From CAKSHC01 sp045594545 (lineage in GTDB: Bacteria; Bacillota; Clostridia; Oscillospirales; UMGS1783): 64,000 nucleotides of DNA. This document shows positions 52,251 through 60,598 of this stretch, one piece after another. Position 1 is the first letter of the stretch. Every line of letters starts with the position of its first letter. The position numbers were made by a program, and so were the translations under genes. The stretch is taken from positions 1 to 64,000 of the forward strand of contig JAZNYQ010000050.1 of the NCBI GenBank assembly GCA_045594545.1, in the 5' to 3' direction. A model generated the notes under the pieces. The model ran no database searches and was not told where the DNA came from. It saw nothing but the letters and a program-made list of their open reading frames with translations.

Positions 52251-54308
52251 ATGAAAGATTATGCCCAGTCCAATCTGAGAAACATCTGCCTTGCCGGTCA
52301 CGGCTCGGCCGGTAAAACCTGTTTGACCGAGGCCCTCTTGTTTACCTCGAAGGCCATCGACCGTCCGGGTAATATTGCCGCAGGTAACACCTGCTCAGAC
52401 TTTGATGCTGAAGAAACCAAGAGAGGAATTTCCATCTCCGCATCGGTCTGTCCGGTTGAGTGGAAGGACTGCAAGATCAATATTATAGATACACCGGGAT
52501 TTTTTGACTTTGTCGGTGAAGCCCATCAGGGCATTCAGGCCGCTGACACCACCTTGATCGTCGTTTCGGCAAAAGACGGCGTAGAAGTGGGCACCGAACA
52601 CATCTTCGGTTATGCCGGCACCAAGCCCCGCGCTTTCTTCGTTACCAAACTGGATGAGGAGCACGTGAACTACTCCCACACATTGGAAGATCTGTCCAAG
52701 ATCTTCGGCATCAGCGTATGCCCCATCACCCTGCCTTTGATCGACGGTGATAAGGTCGTCGGATATGTTGACCTGCTGCAAAACAAGGCGGTTGACTTAA
52801 AGGGCAATGATATTCCCATTCCGGCCGACGTACCCAAGATGGATATGTATCAGCACAAGTTGGTTGAAGGCATTGCCGAGACCGACGAAGAGTTGATGGA
52901 GAAATATTTCAACGATGAGCCCTTTACTCCCGAAGAGATCCGCAAGGGCGTCGTGGCCGGTATTGCCGCCGGCACCCTGCTTCCCGTCTTTGCCGGTACC
53001 TGCAACGATCAGGGCGGCGTATCCTTGCTCTTGGATGACATTGTGAAATTCTTCCCCTCCCCCGGTTACCGTGACGTTATCGAGGGTCAGAATATCCGCG
53101 GCGAGTCCATCGAGATTGAGATCGGCGAGAATGAGCCTTTCTCGGCTTTCGTATTCAAAACGGTGGCCGACCCGTTTGTGGGCAAGATGTCCTATTTCCG
53201 TGTTACTTCCGGTACGCTGACTACCGATAAGTCCATCATCAATACCGTTTCGGGACAGACCGAAAAGATCGGCCGCATCTATGTCATGCGCGGCAAGAAA
53301 CAGATCGAAGTTTCCAAGCTGTCCTCGGGTGATATCGGTGTCGTTACCAAACTTACCAACACCAACACCGGCGACACCTTGTGCGAGGCGTCCCGCCCCT
53401 GCATTCTGCCGGGCATTCACCGCGAACTGCCCGCGCCTTGCCTGAGCATGGCCGTCACGCCCAAGACCAAGGGTGACGAAGATAAGATCGCCGGCGGTCT
53501 GCAGAGATTGTGCGAAGAGGATATTACCATCGCCTATCAGCTCGACCGCGAGACCAAGCAGCAGTTGCTGTCGGGTCTGGGCGAGATGCATCTGGATGTT
53601 ATCGTATCTAAACTGAAAAACAAATTCGGTGTTGCCGTCGATCTGGCCACGCCCCGCGTTCCCTACCGTGAGACTATTAAGAAGAAGGTCAAGGTCGAAG
53701 GAAAACACAAGAAGCAGTCGGGCGGTCACGGTCAGTACGGTCATGTCTGGATCGAGTTTGAGCCGGGCGTAGAGTCCGATCTGGTCTTTGAAGAGAAGAT
53801 CTTCGGCGGTTCGGTTCCCAAGAACTTCTTCCCTGCCGTTGAAAAGGGCTTGCGTGACAGCGTCAAGCACGGCGTACTGGCGGGTTATCCCGTTGTCAAT
53901 CTCAAAGCCACCCTGCTCGACGGATCCTACCACCCCGTAGACTCCAATGAGTTGGCCTTTAAGGTGGCCGCCGGCTTGGCCTTTAAGGCGGGCTTGCCGC
54001 AGGCCAATCCCGTACTGCTTGAGCCGATCGGTATGCTCAAAGTAGTTGTGCCCGAAGTGTTGACCGGTTCGGTCATCAGTGACCTCAACCGCCGTCGCGG
54101 CACCATGCTGGGCATGAACCCGATGGGCGGCGGCACGCAGGAGATCATGGGTGAAGTTCCCATGAGCGAGATGCACACCTACGCCACCGACCTGCGTTCT
54201 CTCACCCGTGGGCGCGGCTCTTTCGAGTTCAAGTTTGAACGCTATCAGGAAGCCCCTGCTCCGGTAGCGCAAAAGGTCATTGCCGAGGCGCAAAAAGAAG
54301 AAAACTAA
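52251..54308 (+). CDS. EF-G-like GTPase (FusA paralogue)
   Basis: The 685-residue protein has a translational GTPase domain with G1 GHGSAGKT (16-23), G3 DTPGFFDF near 80 and G4 TKLD in place of NKxD, followed by the EF-G domains II-V (GLGEMHLDVIVSKLKNKFG; HGQYGHVWIEFEPG; RGTMLGMN; YATDLRSLTRGRGSFEFKFERY). It belongs to the Firmicutes EF-G-like group distinct from the main FusA in str operons; its role is not settled. AAAGGAG sets the start at 52251, not the open frame start at 52230. Stands alone with its own promoter and terminator. Confidence 0.92.
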   Translation: MKDYAQSNLRNICLAGHGSAGKTCLTEALLFTSKAIDRPGNIAAGNTCSDFDAEETKRGISISASVCPVEWKDCKINIIDTPGFFDFVGEAHQGIQAADTTLIVVSAKDGVEVGTEHIFGYAGTKPRAFFVTKLDEEHVNYSHTLEDLSKIFGISVCPITLPLIDGDKVVGYVDLLQNKAVDLKGNDIPIPADVPKMDMYQHKLVEGIAETDEELMEKYFNDEPFTPEEIRKGVVAGIAAGTLLPVFAGTCNDQGGVSLLLDDIVKFFPSPGYRDVIEGQNIRGESIEIEIGENEPFSAFVFKTVADPFVGKMSYFRVTSGTLTTDKSIINTVSGQTEKIGRIYVMRGKKQIEVSKLSSGDIGVVTKLTNTNTGDTLCEASRPCILPGIHRELPAPCLSMAVTPKTKGDEDKIAGGLQRLCEEDITIAYQLDRETKQQLLSGLGEMHLDVIVSKLKNKFGVAVDLATPRVPYRETIKKKVKVEGKHKKQSGGHGQYGHVWIEFEPGVESDLVFEEKIFGGSVPKNFFPAVEKGLRDSVKHGVLAGYPVVNLKATLLDGSYHPVDSNELAFKVAAGLAFKAGLPQANPVLLEPIGMLKVVVPEVLTGSVISDLNRRRGTMLGMNPMGGGTQEIMGEVPMSEMHTYATDLRSLTRGRGSFEFKFERYQEAPAPVAQKVIAEAQKEEN

Positions 54309-54317
54309 CCCGAATTT

Positions 54318-54352
54318 TCAGGAATGCGGCTATCCGCATTCCTGATTTTTTT
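54318..54352 (+). terminator. Terminator of the EF-G-like gene
   Basis: TCAGGAATGCGG / CCGCATTCCTGA around CTAT, then TTTTTTT. Confidence 0.93.
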
Positions 54353-54382
54353 GTGAAATTTTAATTTTTTGTGAATTAGATA

Positions 54383-54411
54383 TTGTGAAATCAACAAATT
54401 CGGTGTATAAT
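54383..54411 (+). promoter_or_regulatory. Promoter of the asp23-fakA operon
   Basis: TTGTGA (54383-54388), 17 bases, TATAAT (54406-54411). Confidence 0.75.
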
Positions 54412-54443
54412 ATGATGACAATACTCTCAAGTGAGGTGTAAGT

Positions 54444-54791
54444 ATGCTTAAAATCAACGGCATTAATGGAGACATTTATTTGGCCGATTCGGTCATCGCC
54501 CGCTTGGTTGGGTGCGAAGCTTCCGCCTGCTTCGGCGTGGTCGGCATGGCCGCCCGCAATGCGGCAGACAGTGTAGTTTCTCTGCTCTCCCGTGACAATA
54601 TGGAAAAGGGCGTCAATGTACGCTACGAACATAATCAGTTGTATATCGACCTGCATATCATCATTTCCCACGGCGTGAATATTCCCGCCATTTCGCAGGC
54701 GATCGAGGAAAAGGTAAGTTACAGTGTCGAGAAATTCACCGGCGTCCCCGTGCGCAGTGTGCGAATTTTTGTCGATTCGATCAAGGCGTAA
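54444..54791 (+). CDS. Asp23/Gls24 family protein
   Basis: The 115-residue protein shows GDIYLADSVIARLVGCEASACFGVVGMAAR, VRYEHNQLYIDLHIIISHGVNIP and VRSVRIFVDSIKA, the Asp23 (DUF322) pattern. Family members are envelope stress or membrane-associated proteins; the small YloU-type member is regularly found directly before fakA, as here (24 bases). A GAGGTG site lies before the ATG. Confidence 0.92.
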   Translation: MLKINGINGDIYLADSVIARLVGCEASACFGVVGMAARNAADSVVSLLSRDNMEKGVNVRYEHNQLYIDLHIIISHGVNIPAISQAIEEKVSYSVEKFTGVPVRSVRIFVDSIKA

Positions 54792-54815
54792 GTGCGCCGA
54801 TAGTGAGGTAATATT

Positions 54816-56450
54816 TTGGAACTGACATCAACCCTGCTGCGGGACATGATCGTATCCGCGGCCAATCATCTTGAAAATAAAAAGCAGCCGGTCAACGACC
54901 TGAACGTATTCCCCGTCCCCGACGGCGATACCGGCACCAATATGTCGCTCACCCTCGGCGCCGCCCGCAAAGCGGTGCTGGAACTGGATACCGACGAGGT
55001 AGGCGTAGTAGCCAATGCCGCCGCCAACGCTTTGATCCGCGGCGCCCGCGGTAACTCCGGTGTTATCCTTTCCCTGCTTTTCCGCGGTCTTGCCAAAGGC
55101 CTTAAGGGTATGGCCACCGCAAAAGCCAAAGACTATGCCCGCGCCGCCACTTTAGGTTGTGAGGGTGCGTATAAGGCTGTTATGAAACCGACGGAAGGTA
55201 CCATTCTCACCGTCGCCCGTCTGTCGGCCGCCGCCGCCGTGCGCGCCGCCAACAGCGGTATGGATCTCAAAAAGGTCTTTGACGCCCAGCTCAACGCCGC
55301 TAAAGAAGCGCTCAAACAAACGCCCGAAATGCTGCCCGTTCTCAAACAGGCAGGCGTGGTCGATGCCGGCGGTCAGGGCTATGTTATCGTACTGGAAGGG
55401 ATGCGCAGCGTCCTGTTTGATAACAAGATCATCGAAGCCAAGGAGCACGAGGAAGAAGTGGCTTCCACGGCTGATTTCGATACCTTCGACACCGAGGAGA
55501 TCAACTTTGCTTATTGCACCGAGTTCCTCATCGACAAAGCCGATCCCGATTCGGAAGCCGACGATTTCCGTTCCTATCTGCAAACCATCGGCGACTGCGT
55601 GGTAGTCGTAGATGCCGGTGACTTTATTAAAACTCACGTGCACACCAACAATCCCGGTCTGGCCTTAGAAGCCGCCGTTAAACTCGGCATGCTCAACAAG
55701 ATCAAGATCGAGAACATGAAGGAACAGCACACCGCTCTGATTACGGATGCCCAACCCAAGGCCGAGGAGCCGGCTAAACCTGCCGAGCCCGAAAAACCTT
55801 ACGGTTTTGTTGCGGTAGCCGCCGGCGAAGGCTTCCACACAGTACTGAAAGATCTGGGGGTTGACAACATCATCTCCGGCGGTCAGACCATGAACCCCTC
55901 CACCGAGGATATCCTCAACGCCATCGACCGCACCCCCGCTGAGACCGTGTTTGTTCTGCCCAACAATAAAAATATCATTATGGCGGCTGAGCAGTGCATC
56001 GACCTGACCGAAAAGAATGTCGTTGTTCTGCCTACCAAGACGGTGCCTCAGGGCATTACCGCCATTTTCGCTTTCGACCCCGACGCCGATGCCGACACCA
56101 ATACCGCCGCCATGACCGAGGCCGCCGGTACCGTCACCACCATGTCGGTTACCTACGCCGCCCGCGACAGTCTGTTTGACGGGCTGGAGATCAAGAAGGG
56201 CGACTATCTGGGCATGGTCAACGGCAAGGTGCTGGAGGTAGAGCGCTCGCTGGCCGACTGCATCGGCAAAATGGCCGACGAAGGTCTGCACGGCGATGAA
56301 ACCTATATCAACATCTTCTACGGCGAGGGCGTGACCGAAGAACAGGCCACCGAGGCCCAAACATTACTGTCCGAGCACCTGCCCGATGCCGAGATCAACG
56401 TCATCAACGGCGGTCAACCCGTATATTACTTTGTGATTTCGGCCGAATAA
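54816..56450 (+). CDS. fakA: Fatty acid kinase catalytic subunit FakA (YloV)
   Basis: The 544-residue protein has an N-terminal DhaL (DAK2) domain with the metal/ATP motif PVPDGDTGTNMSLTL (about 34-48) and GARGNSGVILS near 75, a middle domain, and a C-terminal domain with NPSTEDILNAID, VLPNNKNIIMAAEQ and FDGLEIKKGDYLG. FakA phosphorylates fatty acids bound to FakB for membrane lipid synthesis. The start is TTG with GTGAGG upstream. A Pro/Glu-rich linker (about 310-328) splits the domains. In many Firmicutes recG follows; here a nitroreductase does. No fakB gene in the window. Confidence 0.93.
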   Translation: MELTSTLLRDMIVSAANHLENKKQPVNDLNVFPVPDGDTGTNMSLTLGAARKAVLELDTDEVGVVANAAANALIRGARGNSGVILSLLFRGLAKGLKGMATAKAKDYARAATLGCEGAYKAVMKPTEGTILTVARLSAAAAVRAANSGMDLKKVFDAQLNAAKEALKQTPEMLPVLKQAGVVDAGGQGYVIVLEGMRSVLFDNKIIEAKEHEEEVASTADFDTFDTEEINFAYCTEFLIDKADPDSEADDFRSYLQTIGDCVVVVDAGDFIKTHVHTNNPGLALEAAVKLGMLNKIKIENMKEQHTALITDAQPKAEEPAKPAEPEKPYGFVAVAAGEGFHTVLKDLGVDNIISGGQTMNPSTEDILNAIDRTPAETVFVLPNNKNIIMAAEQCIDLTEKNVVVLPTKTVPQGITAIFAFDPDADADTNTAAMTEAAGTVTTMSVTYAARDSLFDGLEIKKGDYLGMVNGKVLEVERSLADCIGKMADEGLHGDETYINIFYGEGVTEEQATEAQTLLSEHLPDAEINVINGGQPVYYFVISAE

Positions 56451-56452
56451 GT

Positions 56453-56962
56453 ATGGATAATCTTGATTTCTTATATTCCCGCCGCAGTATGCGCCGCTAT
56501 ACCGATCAACCGGTATCGGCCGAACAACTGCAGGCCATTCTCAAGGCGGCTATGCTGGCCCCTTCCAGCCGCAACGGTCAACCGTGGCATTTTGTCGTCA
56601 TTCGTGACGCCGCCACCCGCGAAGCGTTGATGGAATATCAACCGAATATGTCCTTTGCCCGCTATGCGGATACGGTGATCCTTGTCTGTGCCGACACGAC
56701 CATCACCACCGCCCCGCAAGCCCATTCCGATTGCGCCGCCGCCACCATGAATATTTTGCTGGCCGCTCACGCACAGGGGCTGGGCGCCTGCTGGTGCGCC
56801 GTCCATCCGTATGAGGATCGGCAGACGGCCATCGCCGAACTGTGCCATATTCCGGAACATATCTGCATCTTCTCTGCGGTCACCGTCGGTCACCCCGGCA
56901 AGGAGAATCCACCTGTGCCCGACCGATTCCGTGATGACCGTATACATAATGAAACATGGTAA
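56453..56962 (+). CDS. Nitroreductase family protein
   Basis: The 169-residue protein opens YSRRSMRRYTDQPVSAEQLQAILKAAMLAPSSRNGQPWHFVV, a standard FMN-binding nitroreductase start, and has QAHSDCAAATMNILLAAHAQGLGACWCAVHP with the second FMN region. It probably reduces nitro compounds, quinones or flavins with NAD(P)H. It starts 2 bases after fakA, without an obvious separate ribosome site, so it is translated by coupling. Confidence 0.92.
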   Translation: MDNLDFLYSRRSMRRYTDQPVSAEQLQAILKAAMLAPSSRNGQPWHFVVIRDAATREALMEYQPNMSFARYADTVILVCADTTITTAPQAHSDCAAATMNILLAAHAQGLGACWCAVHPYEDRQTAIAELCHIPEHICIFSAVTVGHPGKENPPVPDRFRDDRIHNETW

Positions 56963-56967
56963 ATTGC

Positions 56968-56989
56968 ACGGGGAGGGTCACCTCCCCGT
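56968..56989 (+). other. Intercistronic hairpin between nitroreductase and FemX genes
   Basis: ACGGGGAGG / CCTCCCCGT around GTCA followed by only TT. A weak terminator or message-processing stem. Confidence 0.4.
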
Positions 56990-57013
56990 TTGCCAAGATT
57001 GTGAGGTATCTCC

Positions 57014-58288
57014 ATGATCTGCCGCCCCATTGATGCACAGACCCATGAACAATTTATGATTGGCTCGGCTAAGGAGCACTTTATGCAGACCGCCGTCTGG
57101 GGCGAGATCAAATCGACCGATGGCTGGCAGCATGAATTTGTCGGATTCTATGACGATTCCCAATTATGCGCTACCGCCATGCTCCTCAAAAAATCGGTGC
57201 CGCTCCTAAAGAAATATTTATACTATTGTCCCCGCGGCCCCATTGCCGACTATGCCGATCGCCAACAGCTTAAAAATATGACTGACGCGCTGCGGCAATA
57301 TCTGAAATCTCAGCAAGCGCTGGCTCTTACCATCGACCCCGATGTCGCCATTGCGGCCGTGGATAAATACGATATGCCTACCATGCCTCAAAGCGATCTG
57401 GTCGAATACCTGACCTCGCTCGGCTGGAAGCATAGCGGCTATGTGAAAAATTTTGAGAATAAACAACCCCGCTACACCTTCCGTCTGCCGTTGGCAGCCG
57501 GCATCGATGCGTTGTATGAGAATTGCGACCGCATGGCCCGCAAAAACCTGAAATTTGCCGACGAGGCCGCCATCCGCATCTATCCGTCGGACGATCTGGA
57601 TCGGTATTTTGAGATCATGCGCGATACCGCCGAGCGGGATCACTTCTATGAGGGCTCCCCCTCCTACTATCGCCGCCTGTATCCCATGCTCAAAGACAAG
57701 GGCATGGCACAGCTGTGGTTTGCCCGCTATGAGCCCAAAGAAAACCTGCGCCTGATCGACCACGCCTTAGGCGAACTGGATAACGAGTTGCGCGAGATCG
57801 AGAAGAAGCTGGCCGTCAAGCCCACCCCTCGTTTGGAAACCAAGAAACAACAAACACAGGAAAAGCGCGGCCGCATTGAAAAGCAAAAAGCCTTAGCGCA
57901 AGACTATATGGAGCGGTATCCCGACGGTCTGGATCTGTCCACCCTCATAACCGTTAGCACAAAAAACCGTACCTGGACGGTATGGGGCGGGTCGCGAAGC
58001 GAACTGCGCCAGTTTGCCGCTAATTATAAGATCACATGGCATGCCATTGAGCAGGCGTGTGCGCAAGGCAAGGAATTCGTTGACTTTTTCGGCAGTACCG
58101 GCGACCCCTCACCCGAGAACCCCATCACCGGCATCTATGCTTTTAAGAAGAAATTCTCGGGACTGCATACCGAATTTGCCGGTCAGTTTGACCTGATCGT
58201 TTCCCCCATGGGTTACGCCCTCTGGAATACCCTTTCTCCGCTCGCGCTTAAGGTGCGCCGTCTGTTGCGGCGTCGCCGCGACGGCTGA
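57014..58288 (+). CDS. FemABX-family aminoacyltransferase (peptidoglycan bridge)
   Basis: The 424-residue protein has the paired GNAT-like domains of Fem proteins: FMQTAVWGEIKSTDGW near 23, YYCPRGPIADY near 68, RMARKNLKFADEAAIRI near 175, HFYEGSPSYYRRL near 212, a basic coiled-coil arm (about 250-300) and DFFGSTGDPSPENPITGIYAFKKKFSG near 355. Such enzymes use charged tRNA to add amino acids to the lipid-linked peptidoglycan precursor stem. Which residue is added is unknown. GAGGT lies before the ATG. Confidence 0.92.
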   Translation: MICRPIDAQTHEQFMIGSAKEHFMQTAVWGEIKSTDGWQHEFVGFYDDSQLCATAMLLKKSVPLLKKYLYYCPRGPIADYADRQQLKNMTDALRQYLKSQQALALTIDPDVAIAAVDKYDMPTMPQSDLVEYLTSLGWKHSGYVKNFENKQPRYTFRLPLAAGIDALYENCDRMARKNLKFADEAAIRIYPSDDLDRYFEIMRDTAERDHFYEGSPSYYRRLYPMLKDKGMAQLWFARYEPKENLRLIDHALGELDNELREIEKKLAVKPTPRLETKKQQTQEKRGRIEKQKALAQDYMERYPDGLDLSTLITVSTKNRTWTVWGGSRSELRQFAANYKITWHAIEQACAQGKEFVDFFGSTGDPSPENPITGIYAFKKKFSGLHTEFAGQFDLIVSPMGYALWNTLSPLALKVRRLLRRRRDG

Positions 58289-58337
58289 TATTTTGTTCAT
58301 CTAAAGCATAAACATAAATAAAAAGGAGTGACTACTT

Positions 58338-58745
58338 ATGCCCGTAAACGCCGCTTATATCCTTGGCATCCTGTCGGCAATCGCCGCCACCGTTCTGGCC
58401 TTTATCTTCATTCTTCCCGAAAAGAAAAAGGCCGCCCTCCCCGCCGTACTGCAGAAGATTGCAGATATCCTCGATTTCCGTACCCTGTTTCTGGAGAAGA
58501 TCGTCAAAGCCCTCTATCTGTTTTTGACCTTCGCCTGCCTCTGCATCGGCCTGTTCATGCTCATCTCGGTCAACTACGGTTTCTATACCGATATGTGGAT
58601 GGGCGGGATCGGACTGCTGACCATGATCGTCGGTCCCATCGTCGTTCGCATCCTGTTCGAGATCACCATGCTCTTCATTTTATTGGTGCAGAACGTGATG
58701 GAGATCAACAAGAAACTGTCCGAGAAAAACAACAAAGATGCTTAA
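58338..58745 (+). CDS. Small membrane protein, DUF4282-like
   Basis: The 135-residue protein has an N-terminal helix (about 5-26), a charged loop and two further helices (about 55-78 and 85-118); FRTLFLEKIVKALYLFLTFACLCIGL and GPIVVRILFEITMLFILLVQNVMEI resemble DUF4282 proteins. The role is unknown. AAAAGGAG precedes the ATG. Single gene ending in a strong bidirectional terminator. Confidence 0.75.
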   Translation: MPVNAAYILGILSAIAATVLAFIFILPEKKKAALPAVLQKIADILDFRTLFLEKIVKALYLFLTFACLCIGLFMLISVNYGFYTDMWMGGIGLLTMIVGPIVVRILFEITMLFILLVQNVMEINKKLSEKNNKDA

Positions 58746-58781
58746 AAAAATATCCGAGAACCTAAGTTCTCGGATATTTTT
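58746..58781. terminator. Bidirectional terminator, DUF4282-like / LemA genes
   Basis: AAAAATATCCGAGAAC / GTTCTCGGATATTTTT around CTAA; serves both convergent genes. Confidence 0.93.
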
Positions 58782-59328
58782 ATTCTTCTATGCTGTAGAC
58801 CTGCATCTCACATTCCGCCATTTTCTTTAATTTGAACAGCGTTGCAATCACGTTCGGTACCGCCTGCTCGTAATACGAATTATAGGCTTTGACCTGCCGA
58901 TTGTATTGCTCGGCGGCATTCGCAATGTCTTGTTCCACTGCACGCAGATCATTCTTCAGGGTTACAAACACGGCGCTGATGCGCAACTTCTGATATTTCT
59001 CTGCCGAAGCAAACAGGCGGCGCAACGCGTCGGTCAGTTCCGATTCGATGTCGCACTTTTCCATCAGCGACCCTGCCGCGATCGAACGGTTACGCAGCGT
59101 GATCAACTCCTCAACAATCGCCGTTTCGTGCGCGGCATATTCCTGCACCGATTCGATCAATCCGGGGATAAGGTCATAACGCTTTTTCATGAACCGATCC
59201 ACTACCGAATACTTATCCTCGCACTCATACGTCAGCCCCGAAAAATGACTGCGCACCGCAGAAATCCATATCACAATAATGGCCACAAGCAGCGCTAATA
59301 TTCCCAAAATCCAATACAGCCAATCCAT
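58780..59328 (-). CDS. LemA family protein
   Basis: The 182-residue protein has a membrane helix at residues 4-24 and the LemA core: YSVVDRFMKKRYDLIPGLIESVQEYAAHE, then helical regions ending AEQYNRQVKAYNSYYEQAVPNVIATLFKL. LemA proteins are membrane-anchored helical-bundle proteins of uncertain role. Its promoter on the minus strand is near consensus. The RBS GGAGGA precedes the ATG. Confidence 0.92.
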   Translation of the reverse strand: MDWLYWILGILALLVAIIVIWISAVRSHFSGLTYECEDKYSVVDRFMKKRYDLIPGLIESVQEYAAHETAIVEELITLRNRSIAAGSLMEKCDIESELTDALRRLFASAEKYQKLRISAVFVTLKNDLRAVEQDIANAAEQYNRQVKAYNSYYEQAVPNVIATLFKLKKMAECEMQVYSIEE

Positions 59329-59353
59329 GACGGATCCTCCTCATTTTTTCTTT

Positions 59354-59382
59354 ATTATACCACACCGTCCCTTTGATTTCAA
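59354..59382 (-). promoter_or_regulatory. SigA-type promoter of the LemA gene
   Basis: Minus strand TTGAAA (59377-59382), 17 bases, TATAAT (59354-59359). Confidence 0.85.
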
Positions 59383-59434
59383 GCACCAAAGCACCCCTTA
59401 CGGCATATCATGTAGTGTAATGGAGGTGTGATAT

Positions 59435-59527
59435 ATGTTTCTTAGATCTACAGATAACGGCGATTGCTGCTGCAATATGTCTATCGTCATCGTTGGCATC
59501 TTGCTGATCATGCTCATCACCCGCTAA
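59435..59527 (+). CDS. 30-residue Cys-rich single-helix membrane peptide
   Basis: The frame reads MFLRSTDNGDCCCNMSIVIV followed by GILLIMLITR and a stop. It has a GGAGGTG ribosome site 6 bases upstream, three adjacent cysteines (residues 11-13) and a hydrophobic helix (about 15-29), and is followed at once by a terminator, so it forms a complete small transcription unit. The layout recalls small membrane peptides of spore-formers (YjcZ-like), but I cannot assign it to a family. It was too short for usual gene calling. Confidence 0.7.
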   Translation: MFLRSTDNGDCCCNMSIVIVGILLIMLITR

Positions 59528-59567
59528 ATGAAAAATCCACCCTTTTCGGGTGGATTTTCATTATTTA
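59527..59567. terminator. Bidirectional terminator, small peptide / zinc-ribbon gene
   Basis: AATGAAAAATCCACCC pairs with GGGTGGATTTTCATT across TTTTC, one base bulged; it overlaps the stop region of the convergent gene. Confidence 0.85.
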
Positions 59568-60220
59568 AATACATCAATAACGGCAAACACCTTATCGGTA
59601 ATCATGTTGAACACATCACCGAAGAAATAGGACAACACCAGCCCGGCCACCGCCAATACGCCGACCACGATCAGGAATGTCAGCAACACCCCGCGCGCCA
59701 GATTGCGACGGTTAAAGTTCTTGGTACCGCCCAAGGCCCAGATCAAGGTGGCCAGCCATCCGATCACCGGAATGCACATAAGAAGCACCGTGCCCATATA
59801 CTGTGCCGAACTGAGCACATCATAGGCCGGATCGTCATAATACTCATCGTAATCAGCCATATCCGTTTTCAGATAAGGCATGTCTTCTGCCTTTGATTTA
59901 TCCTCTTCCGGCTCCTGCGCCGCGGCGATCGCCTGTGCAAGATCGGCATCCTCGCTCGGCTTTTCGTCTATAATGACCGGCTCGCCCGGCTCGTGACCGC
60001 TATGTACGGGGGCAGGCTGATCCCGCAATACTTCTTCCTGCGGCTCTTGAGGCACATACAGTTCCTCCACCACCGGCTTCTCTTTTTGTTCTTCTTCATG
60101 ATGAGCGGGGAAAGTAGGCTTGAAAGGCGCAGGCTTACGGCCAAAACGTGCCGCACCACATTCGGGACATTTTTCCATATCATCGGTCAGATCCGCGCCG
60201 CAATTGATACAATAATCCAT
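59561..60220 (-). CDS. Zinc-ribbon membrane protein
   Basis: The 219-residue protein starts MDYCINCGADLTDDMEKCPE-CGAARFG, a four-cysteine zinc ribbon (CxxC, CxxC), followed by an acidic, Pro/Glu-rich linker (about 35-135) and two membrane helices near the C-terminus (about 143-165 and 178-203). Proteins of this shape are common in Clostridia and have no known function. The ATG at 60220 has GGAGGAAG directly upstream; the frame to 60232 is not needed. Transcribed from its own consensus promoter. Confidence 0.8.
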   Translation of the reverse strand: MDYCINCGADLTDDMEKCPECGAARFGRKPAPFKPTFPAHHEEEQKEKPVVEELYVPQEPQEEVLRDQPAPVHSGHEPGEPVIIDEKPSEDADLAQAIAAAQEPEEDKSKAEDMPYLKTDMADYDEYYDDPAYDVLSSAQYMGTVLLMCIPVIGWLATLIWALGGTKNFNRRNLARGVLLTFLIVVGVLAVAGLVLSYFFGDVFNMITDKVFAVIDVFK

Positions 60221-60249
60221 AACTTCCTCCAAATATCGAATATATTCTT

Positions 60250-60278
60250 ATTATATCGGACAAATTCTATTATGTCAA
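60250..60278 (-). promoter_or_regulatory. SigA-type promoter of the zinc-ribbon gene
   Basis: Minus strand TTGACA (60273-60278), 17 bases, TATAAT (60250-60255), a full-consensus promoter lying right behind the terminator-like end of the repeat element. Confidence 0.9.
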
Positions 60279-60283
60279 GGGCA

Positions 60284-60310
60284 CAAAAAAGCGAGGCGTT
60301 AGCCTCGCTT
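60284..60310 (-). terminator. Terminator formed by the left end of the repeat element
   Basis: AAGCGAGGC / GCCTCGCTT around GTTA, followed on the minus strand by TTTTTTG. It could end transcripts running from the LCP gene. Confidence 0.7.
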
Positions 60311-60425
60311 CAGACCGTCAAAAAAGTCGTTTCACCACAGAGAAAGCCGAAAAATAAGAAAAGTGAAATTTACATTCTCAAGTATGCGATCAGAATAAAG
60401 GAATCCAATATTTTGAATTATATTA

Positions 60426-60450
60426 AAAACCCTTGCGTTGCAAGGGTTTT
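60426..60450. other. Strong hairpin inside the repeat element
   Basis: AAAACCCTTGC / GCAAGGGTTTT around GTT; A/T-rich tails on both strands, so it could also end transcription. Confidence 0.55.
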
Positions 60451-60598
60451 CTCTGTTTTCCGCCGATGCGTTCTCTACCGTACCATCGTACGCCGACGAG
60501 ATCGCATCGACAAAATGCAACTTCCTTTTTTGATGTCTGCCGGCGTGTCAAAGAAAGTTCTTTGACACGCAAGAGCGAGGCTAACGCCTCGCTCTTGC

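Noticed and set aside
59993..60565. Plus-strand frame of 190 residues across the zinc-ribbon gene and repeat element
   Set aside because: Antisense to a supported gene and then running through hairpins; no RBS or recognisable domain.
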